Shown here: positions 1 through 11,679 of the stretch, piece after piece
How positions within the stretch are numbered: position 1 is the stretch's first letter
How the letters are laid out: each line of letters starts with the position of its first letter
Assembly: GCA_036873135.1 (NCBI GenBank)
Contig: JAPTYO010000012.1
Span: 5,960,090-6,024,089, forward strand
DNA from: Clarkia xantiana subsp. parviflora
Taxonomy: Eukaryota > Streptophyta > Magnoliopsida > Myrtales > Onagraceae
Direction of reading: 5' to 3'
Length of the DNA stretch: 64,000 nt
The notes under the pieces: generated by a model
What the model was told of the DNA's origin: nothing
The model's database searches: none
Seen by the model: the letters and a program-made list of their open reading frames with translations, nothing else
Position numbers and translations under genes: made by a program

Positions 1-409
1 CTGCAACACGCCGGACACAAGGAATGACATCCCTTGTCCAGGGTAATACCGATGCGTACTTCAGGGGCAATATGACATGGTACCAATGACGATGAAAATG
101 ACAATGCAAAAGGTAACCCACTATGTATATGATGGTCGCTACGCTTATTTCGGGGGCAATATAACACTTATGATATGAGATATGACGGGCGCATAGGAAA
201 ACCTCCTACGTCCGACACAGTAATACATGATAAGACGCTACAGAGACCCCCTACGTCCATCATTTGAACATAACACGACAACGCAAGCATAGCATACAAC
301 GTCGTCGACGCGAGACCCAACACATCACGTCTAACGTATAACCAAGCCTACTTCGGGGGCAAATTTTTACACGACAATTTTCATGATTGCAGGTTATGAC
401 TATAACGAC
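1..409. other. Probable gypsy 3'-region debris
   Basis: No gene is visible. A phrase close to cttcgggggcaa occurs three times (about 50, 145 and 350), and the phrase cctacgtcc occurs twice near 208 and 252. Purine-rich tracts of this kind resemble the polypurine tract and 3' untranslated repeats of Tat-type gypsy elements. This is inference from pattern only; no LTR boundary was found. Confidence 0.3.
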
Positions 410-1597
410 CAATATGAGTAACAACCCGAACGGAAGCAATGACATTCCTACTCGGGAAAAGCACAAAGTTTTCAAAAAATCGGAATTTTTTCAAATCGGA
501 GTAAAGGTACACTATTTCCGATTACATGCAATTATTCAATTATTATTGAAATAACCATATATTGTAAGTATTTATCTCGATTATGATTAAAAAATAGGAA
601 ACGAATGGGTAAAAAATTGGACCTTCAAGTTCCCGAGTTGAACCGAGCCAAACCGGCCCGATAAGAACCGGTTCAGTTGAACCAAGGTGAACACTGATTC
701 AAACCCGCCGGAAATCCTCCTCCGGCCGATGAATCGTCGGCGCTGTAAACCTTAGGCCCTGGTCAAAACAACTGCCACCGAAGATGCCCGTCCTACCTCC
801 CTCCGCCATGATCGACCCCGCCAAATGGAAGACGCCGACGATGGAGCCCCTTCTCCTCCCCGATCCCGTCGTCGTCCGCCAAAAACGCCGGAGCTCCCGA
901 TCCTCTCAACAAATTCGACCACCGGAGCTCCCTCCTCAGTCCTCGACCGCAACGACGCCGGTAGAGCCGTCAACCACGCCGCTGATCCCCCCCCCCCCCC
1001 CAATATGAGTAACAACCCGAACAGAAGCAATGATATTCCTACTCGGGAAAAACACAAAGTTTTCAAAAAATCAGAATTTTTTCAAATCGGAGTAACGGTA
1101 CACTATTTCCGATTACATGCAATTATTCAATTATTATTCAAATAACCATATTTTGTAAGTATTTATCTCGATTATGATTAAAAAAATAGGAAACGAATGG
1201 GTAAAAAATTGAACCTTCAAGTTCCCGAGTTGAACCGAGCCAAACCGGCCCGATAAGAACCGGTTCAGTTGAACCAGGGTGAACACCGGTTCAAACCCGC
1301 CGGAAATCCTCCTCCGGCCGATGAATCGCCGGCGCTGTAAACCTGAGACACTGGTCAAAACAACTACCACCGGAGATGTCCGTCCTACCTCCCTCCGCCA
1401 TGATCGACCCCACCAAATGGAAGACGCCGACGATGGAGCCCCTTCTCCTCCCCGATCCCTTCGTCGTCCGCCAAAAAGGTCGGAGCTCCCGATCCTCTCA
1501 ACAAATTCGACGACCAATGCTCCCTCCTCAGTCCTCGACCGCAACAATGCCGGTGGAGCCGTCAACCACGCCGCTGATCCACCCCCCCCCCCCCCCG
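410..1597. repeat. Tandem duplication of a ~591-bp unit
   Basis: Copy 1 runs 410-1000 and copy 2 runs 1001-1597. Both start with caatatgagtaacaacccga and end in a cytosine homopolymer after gctgatcc. The copies differ by scattered substitutions and small indels. Each has an AT-rich half and a GC-rich half dense in CCG and CTCC. Long open frames occur on both strands of the GC-rich half, but they look like composition artefacts and match no family I recognise. The following 1598-2008 shows no feature. Confidence 0.85.
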
Positions 1598-2180
1598 TCG
1601 TTACCGAAACGAGTCGTGCCACCGTGCCGTGGCCACCCGCTCCGAATCGCCAGAAAAGGCCAGGTTTTGATTTCAAAATCAAACCAAACAGAAATCGAAA
1701 CAAGCAAGGTTCGATTAGTCGGACCAAGATTAAACTGATGACCAAACCGAGTTAAAAAATCGAACAAAGGTGATTTCTTGGTGCCCAAGCAAGGTAAAAG
1801 TATGAGTTTTTTTTAATGAAGGTAAAGTTTGAATCTTTGGTGGCTACCAAAAAGATGACATACACTTTATAAAGAAGAAGATGAGGGTAGGGTTTTTCAA
1901 ATTGTCATTATTTACAATCATTCCATTAACTATATTGTTAATAGTTTTTTCACTAAGGCATACACACACATGATGGATACATATGCATTACAATGCAACA
2001 TTGATAGTGTTGGGTTATGATTGATTAAACTCGTCATTAAGCACAAAAGTCGAGTACGTTCAAAGAGCAGGGAAAGAAGAGTCGTTGACCTTTCTGACTC
2101 GTCTTAACGAGATAGGAATGAAAGGTCGACGACAACTTGTGAAAAAGTCGACTTCCAAAGTACGACTGCCCGCCACTAGG

Positions 2181-2522
2181 AGAAACCTTCATTCGAAGGT
2201 AAAGACAGGTGGCGACCTACTTATCATTATCATCAGAAGAAACCTTCCTTCGAAGGCAAAGACAGGTGGCGACCTGCTGGTCACTATCATCAGAAGAAAC
2301 CTTCCTTCGAAGGTAAAGACAGGTGGCGACCTGCTGGTCACTATCATCAGAAGAAACCTTCCTTCGAAGGTAAAGACCGGTGGCGACCTGCTTGTCACGA
2401 TCATCAGAGGAAACCTTCCTCCGGAAGTAAACACAGGTGGCGACCTGCTTCAACCGTCATCAGAGGAAACCTTCCTCTAGAAGTAAAGATGAGGTGGCGA
2501 CCTGCTTGTCACATGCTTGACC
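2181..2522 (+). repeat. 57-bp tandem array, about six copies, inside an LTR
   Basis: Copies begin at 2181, 2238, 2295, 2352, 2409 and about 2466. Each contains a palindromic cttccttcgaagg core followed by aggtggcgacctgctt. The unit is exactly 19 codons, so the array translates as a repeated peptide, but it lies upstream of the TATA box in the U3 region and is more likely a regulatory repeat than coding. Confidence 0.9.
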
Positions 2523-2582
2523 GACTCTGAAGAGAAACCCCCCAAGGAGGGTAACCGCCCTATAAAGTCGGTAACTTATCCC

Positions 2583-2590
2583 TATAAATA
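2583..2590 (+). promoter_or_regulatory. TATA box of the Tat-like LTR
   Basis: The sequence TATAAATA lies about 60 bp downstream of the 57-bp array and about 245 bp before the LTR end, the usual place for an LTR core promoter. Confidence 0.6.
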
Positions 2591-2834
2591 AGGACTATTT
2601 CTGTTTACTTCAGGACATTCAGTCAGTTCTAAATACGTTCTTATATTATTACTCTCAAATCCATTACTGACTTAAGCTTCAGAGTGGAATCAGGGGCCAT
2701 CCCCACCCCTTTTTTAGGTCATTGCCCTACAAAACCTCTTAGAGGAAAACTTAGCGTTCAGGAGAGCTAAGTCCGAGGCGATGCTTGGAAGTCCATTCCC
2801 CGAAGATCAAGATCACGTCATTTTGATCCCAACA

Positions 2835-2977
2835 TTTGGTGCCGTCTGTGGGAACTCCGATCAAAAAGTCGTGACCTTAACTTAGCCACCAAGTAACATT
2901 AATAATATAAAACAATTTCCAATATTAAATATATATATATATATATATATACATATATGAATTTCGGACCATATTAA
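2835..2977. other. PBS-type start of an internal region, then AT-rich debris
   Basis: 2835-2853 is the gypsy-type leader after the LTR. About 50 bp later the sequence becomes AT-rich and includes a TA dinucleotide run (2928-2952). The right part belongs to the minus-strand LTR element that continues at 9181, because element C is inserted between 2977 and 9181 with an attaa target duplication. Confidence 0.5.
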
Positions 2978-3541
2978 TGTTAGCATATGGTGATGTGGCA
3001 CCGTAATAGGAGCCCGTTAATTAAGGGAATTACCTAAGTTAATTAGGTAATTGTCAATCTGGGCTAATTGGGCCAAATCCAATTAGTAATTGACAATGGA
3101 TTCCCAAAATGGGCCTCCCCCCTTATTATGCATGGTTCGGCCGAAACCCTAGTACCACATTGGTTGGAGTTGCCTTTTGGCAACTCCACCCAATACTATA
3201 TATAGGAGTGACTCCTAAGGGTTTAAACACACAATTAAGAACAAGGATCTCCATTGAGAAAACTTGTCACCCTAGTCTAATATTTCGGCACCATCAACAT
3301 CAAGTCCGAGGTACCATCTTCATTGAAGAATCGATCAGAGGTCTTGTTGTGGAGCTACATTGCGTGGGACTTCTTCTAACGAAGAACTTGCACGTGGTTC
3401 CGACCGGAGGATCAGAACTCCCTCCACATCGTTCTTGGGCAGGAAAGCTAAAAGGTATGTGTACTAATTCCGCTGCTTAGATTAGATTTCTTGCTAGTAC
3501 ACGTTCAGCATTCCGTAGTATTACGTCCCCGTAATCCAACA
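2978..3541 (+). repeat. 5' LTR of element C
   Basis: 564 bp, TG...CA. It shares long blocks with 7617-7750 plus 8834-9180, for example cacacaattaagaaca and gaagaacttgcacgtggttc. A possible TATA motif, actatatatagg, lies near 3193-3204. An open frame at 3109-3480 is a by-product of the LTR sequence and is not called as a gene. Confidence 0.85.
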
Positions 3542-3555
3542 GTCGTATCAGAGCT
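3542..3555 (+). promoter_or_regulatory. Primer binding site, initiator-Met tRNA type
   Basis: gtcgtatcagagct directly follows the LTR end. Intact sites in related elements in this window read gtggtatcagagc (55927), so this one carries a G-to-C change. Confidence 0.8.
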
Positions 3556-6500
3556 TGGTTAGGAGTTCTTGAAATTTTGATAAACTAATGTTCTTGAAAT
3601 TTATATAAAAACCGAAATTTATATATATTATGAACACCATGAGTAATCCGAAATTTTTAAATAAATTTCACATGTTTGATCTTTGAAAACTTAAAATTTT
3701 CGAAATTTACATGTTTTTATGGATCAAAACTGAAATTCGTGTTTGAATTTGAGCTTGATGTTCATAATCTTCAAGAACACGATGAGTTTTATCAAGAACA
3801 CTATTTTGATTCATGATCATAGTAGTATTTGATCTTAAAATTTGACAATTTTTCCAATTTTTGGTGTTATGGCCGAAAACCCTAGTAAATTATTAGGTAC
3901 AATTTTTAATTTCTTAGGGTCCAAGTAAGATAATTTCGGCCGGCCCTAGTAGATATATATGTTACCATATTTTAATTTTATTAAAAGGAGACAATATATC
4001 TATAAATTGGAAAGATAAGGTAAGATTCACATTATATAGTAAAATATATAAACTATCAATATATTTAGCTAAAATATAGGGATAAAGATATATTGATAGG
4101 ATTTAGTTACTTAAAAAGATTAAGAAGATATATTGTCTATATATATTTTATCCCTAAATACATCTTTGACAATATTTATATATATACAGAGATTTGGCCG
4201 AAAATTATATATATATGTTTATATTGTTAATTGATTTACATCTTATAGATAGAATCTTGACAATATTTATATATATTAATAATATATGTGCCGAATTTTT
4301 ATATATATTAGCAATATTGGAAATTATTTTATATAATTAATATTTCTTGTGGGCTAAGTTAAGTTTTTTTAGTGGACTTTAAAACTCTATTTAGCCCAAA
4401 AGAGGTGCTTTTGCCGAACCCACTAGGGTTTATGGGCCAGTCCAAATTGCATTAACGGAACAGGGTTAAAAAAATCTGGATCTTCTTAATCGGATCAACC
4501 TAGTTGGGTAGGGTTGAACCAAGGTAACTAAAATGAATCTAAACCTAACCGGTTTTGAGTGATAAACCGAACCACTATCTTATTTTATTGAACCGTTTCG
4601 GACCAAACCGGAATTTTTAAAAACAGACCGAGTTGAACCGGATTTTAAAATTTGGACCGAACCTCTTTAAAATTTTCGAAAATTTTAAATTGTTCAATAA
4701 AATAGGATGTCAAATTTTAAATCCAAAATGTTTTCGAACTTTAAAATTAGCCTAAACAGTGCTCTTAGGGTTTGTGTTTTAATACACGGTTTCAATCAAA
4801 ACCCTAATGTCTGGTTTCGATTATGGGGATGGATCTCGGACTTGCATGTTTTTGGGACTGGATTAAATTAGTGGGATGATTTGCAATTGTTTACTTTCTG
4901 CATCATATATTTTGATATAATTAGAACTGTCGTCTTGACTTAGTCAAGCTAGTTGGATATTATATTGCAAGCATTGAGCTCTGGGATTTAAATATTTTGG
5001 TTTGCGCAATAGGATAGACATGCTATGTTGATTGAAAGTGCCTAGAATCCATGTCTAGAAATTCGCATGATTGATTGTAAGCATAAATTGCAAAAAAAAC
5101 CCCTAATATTTTCAAAGCGTTTTATAAAACCGAAAATTCCAGTCGCCAATTATGCATGATGTGTGCGGATGTTGCATGTTTTGACGCGTATGCTAGGATG
5201 TTCATGATAGAACGAATGTGATAATTTACTTTACGTAGAATTATATATGTTAGGAACATTAGACGCATGACACGTAAGCATGTTGTGTTCGATATTTATG
5301 GCATGGTATGATGATTTGCTAAATGTAGTAGAATTATAAATATGCATGCGTAAATTATCGGATAATTTTACAAAATTATAAGGGCCTTGGAAAAGCCAAG
5401 ATCGGGTATGCTTATTTGAAAATTCCCGTTCCGGTAATTTGCAATAGAATAACCATTTTCAAAAGACTAATCTATTGGATTGAAGACGACAATACTGTGA
5501 ACTCTTTCACGACACCCCCTTCCCTCAGTTTACTGGCGGTCGGTTTGGTTTAGTGATTGACGGATCACTATTCGTCGTATTCCATCTTAATAGATAATCC
5601 GATGTTTGCAATCATGTCAAAATGTTATTGTCTTCCTATAATTGCATAATCATCAACGTGAGAGTTGGTTCAATTAGTGTGATTCGATATTACTCGCAAT
5701 CTTGATGATATTAATTATGATGAGTAAAATTGGAGTGTGTGTTGAACTCTCCACTACGATTCCAAAAAGTGGAGAGAATAACTACGGAAGAATATAGTAA
5801 TCTGTATGTTTTGACAATGAGAAATGAATGTGATAATTTGTTTCTCCAAGAATTGGAGTAGGTTCTTTGATGATCTGAACGCATGTATGGTGATACGTTC
5901 GACCTTGGTAAAAGGGGATTGATGAAGACTTCAATTGAAACCACACGATGTTATAGCTTAGTATTCCTTCGCACCCGCCTCGGTGGAAGCAAGTTTTCAA
6001 ACGCTAGAAATGTTTCGGTTGAATGAGATGGTCTTCTCTCTTTTCATGGATGTCGGCGTAAAGCCCGCATCGGGTCTTCAGGATGGAAGGTCAACATGAA
6101 AAGGATATATATGGTTGTCTGATATTGACAGGACTCAATAACCTTGAGCCTAATCAAATACAGTAACCACAGCAGTGAAAGGGAAACTTTATCTGCTCAC
6201 CATAGTGAGTTCGAAAGAAGTGAACCATGATCCGCATAGCAAGAAGAGAACTGGACCGAATAAGTCCTATACGATAATCCGGCGGGTTAAACCCCGTTGA
6301 TAAAGTGCGTCTCAAATACGCCTCGTAGGTCATGTGTATGAAGCTGTAAAATGTTTTATACGGACACGGATCATTTGAAATGATTTAATCGTGAATTTAC
6401 TCAGACGAGATGTTCAACATAACTCAAAGTTCTTGATTATATGCGCCAGAATCATGGATCAAATATGCAAACTTCAGATCAAGAACTATACCATTGTTAT

Positions 6501-7750
6501 TTATCGTTCATCGTTCGTTACTAAAATTTTGGTTATTTTGGGATTCGGAGTTATTGAAAAAAGTAATTGTTGCTCGATTCGAAGCTCAATTTGCTTATCA
6601 ATTTAACGTCTCGATTGAACGAGAACGATCCGAAATGAAAATACAAACCTACAGGTTAGGACCAAAATTTCGGTCAGGTAAAAGTTGACGAATAAAACGA
6701 AACGACACATATGCTCCGTCATCTCAGTCAGGACAACTGAACTGAATATACACATCAATTGTGTAGCTAAATGGAAATATTTAGAATTTCTTATTTGTTA
6801 GTACTCCATTTAAAAAATGATTATTTGCGTAATAATTAAACATGTTCAAAACCGATTAAATTAAATTTGGAAACGAAACGATTTAAACCACGGGATAAAA
6901 CTGGTTTTATGCGCCGTACCCGCGTGTGCCTCGAGAGACGGAGCACATCGTTTTGAACTACAAATTTTATAATGAAGTGATTTAATGAATGAATGCTGAA
7001 TTTACGTTTATAATCCTTTGGAAATAACTCATTGATGACTACTATAGTTAGAAGTATGCTTTAATGCTACTACGATCTATTAAGACGTCAACTATGGCAT
7101 TAAAGCGAGAGCTTAAATGCATAGCCCATGAGGTGGATAAATCTCTGAATGAGTTAACAAACGAAAGGAAGTAGTCAGTAAAACGACTCTCCCACTATAA
7201 GCCTTGAACGAAAAGTTTGGCTAAGCAATCATATCATTAAATACTTCGAGAAACATAGTTTAAAATTACATTATGTTAGAATTCAACATTAATTGTTCCT
7301 ACGGGATGAAATTAAGTTGATTCATATTAATGTAAAAATATGTTCCAATAAAATCGGTTGGAGCGTTACCATAAAATCTAATGAATGATTCGAGTAAAAT
7401 CTTATCACAAAGACGCATTAATTTGCGCATTAAAACAAGTATTCATTTAGAGTACGCACTACTCGCGAAGAATACGAGTTTTAAAATTAGCTTGGAACAA
7501 TGGTTTCGTGGATAAACATGACACATTATAAAGGTTTGAGGATGAATTTCCAACGCTTTGCAGAACGAAACAAGCTAGTACCGATTGAGTTAACAAATGG
7601 TTGATGGAGATTCTCAGGACCCAATTACAAATTAGTAATTGACAAGGGAGGCCCAAAATGGGCCTCCCCCTTATTATGCATGGTTCGGCCGAAACCCTAG
7701 TACCACATTGGTTAGAGTTGCCTTTTGGCAACTCCACCCAATACTATATA

Positions 7751-8833
7751 TAGGGCTAGGCATGGTTCGGTTCTTGGCCGAACCGGTTCAGAACTGAACC
7801 GGAACCAGATTTTAGGTTCAGTTGGTTTTCTGTACCAGGTAAGAACCGAACCAGATTTTAGGTCCTAGAACCGAACCATAGGAGAACCGGTTTTGAACCT
7901 TTTTTCATTTTTTTTTTACTAAAATTCAAAGTATACACTTTTTTTTTTACTAGAATTCAAAATATACGGCCAATATAGAACTATTCCTAAGTTAAGTTTC
8001 GAGTTCAAAACTAAACTCAATTAACTGTAGAACTGATATGAGCTAACATAATATATAATAACTATATATAAGTAAACAAACCTGCTACGACCTCCTATAT
8101 ATCCAATATGAACCAAACTCAAATAGTGAAGGATCTACCCTATGGGTGTAAGCAATTCAAGCTACTCGTGAGCTTTTCGAGATCGGTTTGGTCGATATTC
8201 AAATTCGACTCGCTAAATTTCGAGTCGAGTTGAACTTTTTTTGATACCGAGTCGAGTTCGAGTTCACTTGTACTCGACTCGAGAGGCCCTGTGAGCCTAA
8301 TCGAGCTTTTTTGTTTTGCATATTCGAGTCGAGTTCGAGTTTTACGTAATAATATTATATATGTTATATTGAGTCGAGGAAGAGTTCGACATCGAGCTAA
8401 GATGCACCATTTATTATTTAATTGAATTTTTAACCTTATCGAGCCGAACTCGTACATGTCAAGTATGGCACCGAGTCGAGCTCGAGCTTGAAAAATTAAG
8501 GCTCGGTCGAGTTCGAGCTCGAGTAAACTGAGTCGAGTCGAGCTTGCCGGATACTCGGTTTGTTTATAGCCCTTTAATCTACCCAAAAAAAAGATGCAAG
8601 AGTGTGTTACTATTTAACAATTTAGGCTTTATGTAATAAAAGTGGTTCTGAAAAACTGGTTCAAAACCGGTTCGGAACCTGTTTTGAACCAGTTGAAAAC
8701 CGCTCCATATATTCCTTATCAAAACCGAACCATTTAAGAACCGGTTCAGTCAGAACCGGTTTGTATTGGTTCGGTTCCGGTTTGGTTCCGGTTCGGTTCG
8801 GTTCGCCCGAACCGATTTTTATGCCCAACCCTA
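7751..8833. mobile_element. Non-autonomous hAT transposon inside an LTR
   Basis: The element starts TAGGGCTAGGCA and ends with the complement of TAGGGTTGGGCA, a 12-bp terminal inverted repeat with two mismatches. It is flanked by a perfect 8-bp duplication actatata (7743-7750 and 8834-8841), the hAT hallmark. The ends are rich in GGTTCGGTTC and GAACCGG. No transposase frame is present. A second hAT element sits inside at 8141-8576. Confidence 0.9.
8141..8576. mobile_element. Second hAT MITE nested in the first
   Basis: 436 bp, starting TATGGGTGTAAGC and ending with the complement of TAAAGGGCTATAAAC. It is flanked by a perfect 8-bp duplication atctaccc (8133-8140 and 8577-8584). The body is made of GAGTCGAG and CGAGCTCGAG motifs, a common plant hAT MITE type. 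A 148-residue open frame across it (8140-8586, -) is a by-product of the 6-bp periodicity. Confidence 0.9.
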
Positions 8834-9180
8834 ACTATATATAGGGGTGAATCCTAAGGGTTTAAACACACAATTAAGAACAATGATCTCCATTGAGAAA
8901 ACTTATCACCCTAGTCTAATATTTCGGCACCATCAACATCAAGTCCGAGGTTCCATCTCCGTTGAAGAATCGATCAGAGGTCTTGTTCTGGAGCTACATC
9001 GCGTGGGACTTCTTCTAACGAAGAACTTGCACGTGGTTCCGACCGGAGGATCAGAACTCCCTCCACATCGTTCTTGGGCAAGAAAGCTAAAAGGTATGTG
9101 TACTAATTCCGCTGCGTAGATTAGATTTCTTGCTAGTACACGTTCAACATTCCGTAGTATTACGTCCCCGTAATCCAACA

Positions 9181-10418
9181 ATTAAAACATATATATATTT
9201 ATTGTAAAAATCGGCACAATATATAATATATATATTTATTTATTGTCAATATCTTAAATAGGGTAACAAATATACTGACAATATATTTTCTCAATCTTTT
9301 AGTTAATTAAATCTATCAATAATATCTTTAACCCTATTAAATATTCAGATATATTGATAGTGATATATATTTCTATATATTTATGTGAATCTATCCTTAT
9401 GTTCCAAATTATAGATATATTGTTACCTTAATTAAAAATTAAAATATGGTAAACAATATAATTTAAAATTTGTGCCGAAAATTCTGTCCCTTGCTGCTTA
9501 AAAAATGTAAAATTTTACCTTGTAATTTACCTAGGGTTTCGGCTAAAACACTAAAATTGGGAACAAGTGGTCAAATTTTAAGATCAACTTTTAATAAGAT
9601 CTACAATCCAATGTTTGATTTTGATAAATATTACTCTTTTCTTGAAGATCATGAACATCAAATTAACTAAGAATATCATGAAAATTTCGGTTTCACCAAA
9701 ACCCTAAAAAATAAAAAATTTAAATGTCTCTTCTTAAAATTTTCGGTTTTTAATCTTAAATTTAAAGAACATCAATTTATAAAAATCATGAACTCCTAAC
9801 ACAGACTCTGATACCACTGTTAGATTAAGGGGAGTAATCACTACAGATACTTAAACAAAGTACATGCTAGCAATCAGAATTACGCAGCGGAAGTTTCACT
9901 CATACATTTAAGATGATCCGTAGACCCAAGATCTTCTCAGGAGGGAATTCACGATCCTCCGATCGGGACCCGTAGAGGTTCTTGTTAGAGAAGCCCTACA
10001 TGGTGCAAGCTCCACAACAAAGCCTCTAATAGATTCTTGGCATGGGGACAGATCTCTGGAGTGTTTGCTTGGAAAGCAAATTGGCACACCCTTGGTGTAG
10101 TGAAGGGTTCGGCCGAAACTAGGTGTTGTGGAGTTGAGGGTTTTTCTCTCTAAAACACTCTAATGAGAGAATTGTGATTAACCCTAAAAATCCCCTAAGA
10201 CCTCTTATTTATAGGAGGAGTAAAGTGGACAAAAGTCCACTTTACCCTCCTTATAATTTCGGCCGGCCATTAGTATAGGGAGGCCCAATTTTGGGCCTCT
10301 CATGTCAATTGGGATTTGGGTCTAGCCCAATTACCTAATGTGACATTTACCCAAGTTCCTTAGTAAACTATACTTATTATGGGCTACCAATTACGGCGCC
10401 CGTCACCATATGCTTACA
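9181..10418 (-). mobile_element. Minus-strand LARD-like element, 5' LTR plus part of interior
   Basis: On the minus strand an LTR runs from 10418 (TGTAAGCATATGG) to 9818 (TCTAACA). It is followed by gtggtatcagagt (about 9817-9805), an initiator-Met primer site. The interior continues to 9181, where element C interrupts it. The interior matches the start of element D (around 56080-56260), including the phrase gatgttcatgatcttcaaga, so they are the same family. No coding frame is visible. The 3' LTR was not found. Confidence 0.75.
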
Positions 10419-10650
10419 CATGACACATTCGTAATACTTTTTACACAGGTCCCACCCGTAAATGTGGGCTCATCCGGTGCCAAAATCTCAAACTCTATAA
10501 ATAGAACTTCATTTATAACTTGATCTCTGGTTTTGACCTCGACGCTCTGACTTCTCTCTAACTTTATCTCTCTAAAATCGAACTCTCATTTAGATATTAG
10601 AGAGGATTCGCCGGACACCCCCGGGCTTACCCCTTGTGCAAGTAAGCATG
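10419..10650 (+). mobile_element. LTR fragment of a Tat-like gypsy element
   Basis: A TATA box, TATAAATA, lies at 10496-10503. The sequence ctctcatttagatattagagagg downstream resembles the U5 side of the element B LTR (ctctcatttaagcatcggagaggg). Both ends are undefined, and the minus-strand LTR at 9818-10418 abuts it. Confidence 0.45.
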
Positions 10651-11679
10651 GAAAGGATCAAAAGGGCGTAGCACAAAGAGGAAGGAACATGACTCGACGT
10701 AAGGCCGCCAAGAACGGAACCCGAAAGAGCTTGATGCTCGTCCTATGTTAAGCGTCTCATCTTGGCCATATATAGGTTGGAGTGACAAGAATAAATAAAC
10801 TTCTAAAAAAATCAAATAAAGTTTGATGACGCATATAACATTTTACAAGAATTCGAGAACGAGTATCAAATTTTATTCAAATTTAAACAATGTTAATAAT
10901 GGTAGCATATAATGATTTTTAACACTTGCCATCTATTACCTCCAATTAGTAGGTCATTTATCCTACAAGTCTGTGTTTTTATAGCCTGGAAATTATTTAA
11001 AGTTATTAGGGATCGGTACGTACGTTACCTCCACAGAGAGCGTTTATATATTTTTCATTTCGGTTTTGAAAGATTAAAACAAGAAGAAGAATACTAGGAT
11101 TACACTACTATATATATATACTAAAAGAGTATTAATGTTCCAACCTCAATCTTTTTCGATCTAACCATGGTTTGGAAATTTATAATTTTCCTTCGATGAA
11201 TCTCATTAAGGTCTAGGTACCAGAACCCCCGGATGCCGATCTCCTGCCCACTCTTTATGCCTCAGATCCTTACCGTTAAGATTTGACACGTGTCCTGAGT
11301 GTAATTAATTTTGTAGTTTCTTACCCTATTGGGATAGGTGAACCCTAGAAGAAAAATATAAATCTAAGGACATGTGTCAAGATCTTAACGGTGAAACACA
11401 ATTTGAGACACAAAACTGGGACAGGTAATTTGAATCCAGAACCTCCTATCCATTTATCGGAATTCAGTAACCAAACATATCCTAAATGGAACCAGGCTTG
11501 CAAAGTGTTGGTTAGTTGTTTAACTAATGTCTATTAAGTTGCAGGTGAACTTATCGTTTATTTATGTAACATTTTAAATTACAATGAAGAAAAATTAATA
11601 TCTAACTGACACAAGAAGTTAAAGAATTCTCATAGATATATGTAGTAAGTATAAATATACAAATTGATTAGTTAACGAG
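10651..11679. other. No feature recognised
   Basis: AT-rich sequence with short unsupported frames and a small TA run near 11108-11120. I see no gene, RNA or bounded transposon. Confidence 0.5.

Larger units (their letters stand above)
2009..2834 (+). mobile_element. LTR of a Tat-like gypsy element (5' LTR or fragment)
   Basis: The segment starts TGTTGGG and ends CCCAACA, a perfect 7-bp terminal inversion of LTR type. It is followed directly by tttggtgccgtctgtggga, the usual start of the internal region in plant Tat-type gypsy elements (primer binding site region). It holds a TATA box at 2583-2590 and a 57-bp repeat array in the U3-like part. No matching second LTR or coding region is seen; the internal part is lost within about 50-140 bp. 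Confidence 0.75.
2978..9180 (+). mobile_element. Element C: complete non-coding LTR retrotransposon (LARD-like)
   Basis: The 5' LTR is 2978-3541 (TGTTAGC to CCAACA). Next comes gtcgtatcagagct, a one-base variant of the initiator-methionine tRNA primer site tggtatcagagc. The 3' LTR ends at 9180 with the same CCAACA. Five bases before the element (2973-2977) and five after it (9181-9185) are both attaa, a perfect target duplication. The internal region (about 3542-7616) has no frame resembling gag or pol and must have relied on proteins from elsewhere. The 3' LTR lacks roughly its first 130 bp and the PPT, and is interrupted by a hAT element. The internal part at 4440-4700 (GGTTCGG-type repeats) resembles 56820-57110 of element D. 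Confidence 0.85.
7617..9180 (+). repeat. 3' LTR of element C, 5'-truncated and interrupted
   Basis: LTR sequence resumes at about 7617, missing roughly the first 130 bp of the 5' LTR. It is split at 7750/8834 by a hAT transposon. It ends at 9180 next to the target duplication. Confidence 0.8.

Noticed and set aside
1134..1745. 203-codon minus-strand frame and overlapping + frames in the 591-bp duplication
   Set aside because: Open on several frames because of GC-rich CCG/CTCC composition, with no recognisable motif and duplicated non-coding context.
2085..2480. 131-codon frame over the 57-bp repeats
   Set aside because: Unit length divisible by three keeps the frame open; the array is in the U3 part of an LTR, upstream of its TATA box.
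3109..3480. 123-codon frame, with a similar one at 8847-9119
   Set aside because: Both are the same LTR sequence of element C; conservation reflects the LTR pair, not a gene.
8140..8586. 148-codon minus-strand frame
   Set aside because: It is created by GAGTCGAG periodicity inside a hAT MITE with exact termini; no protein family resemblance.
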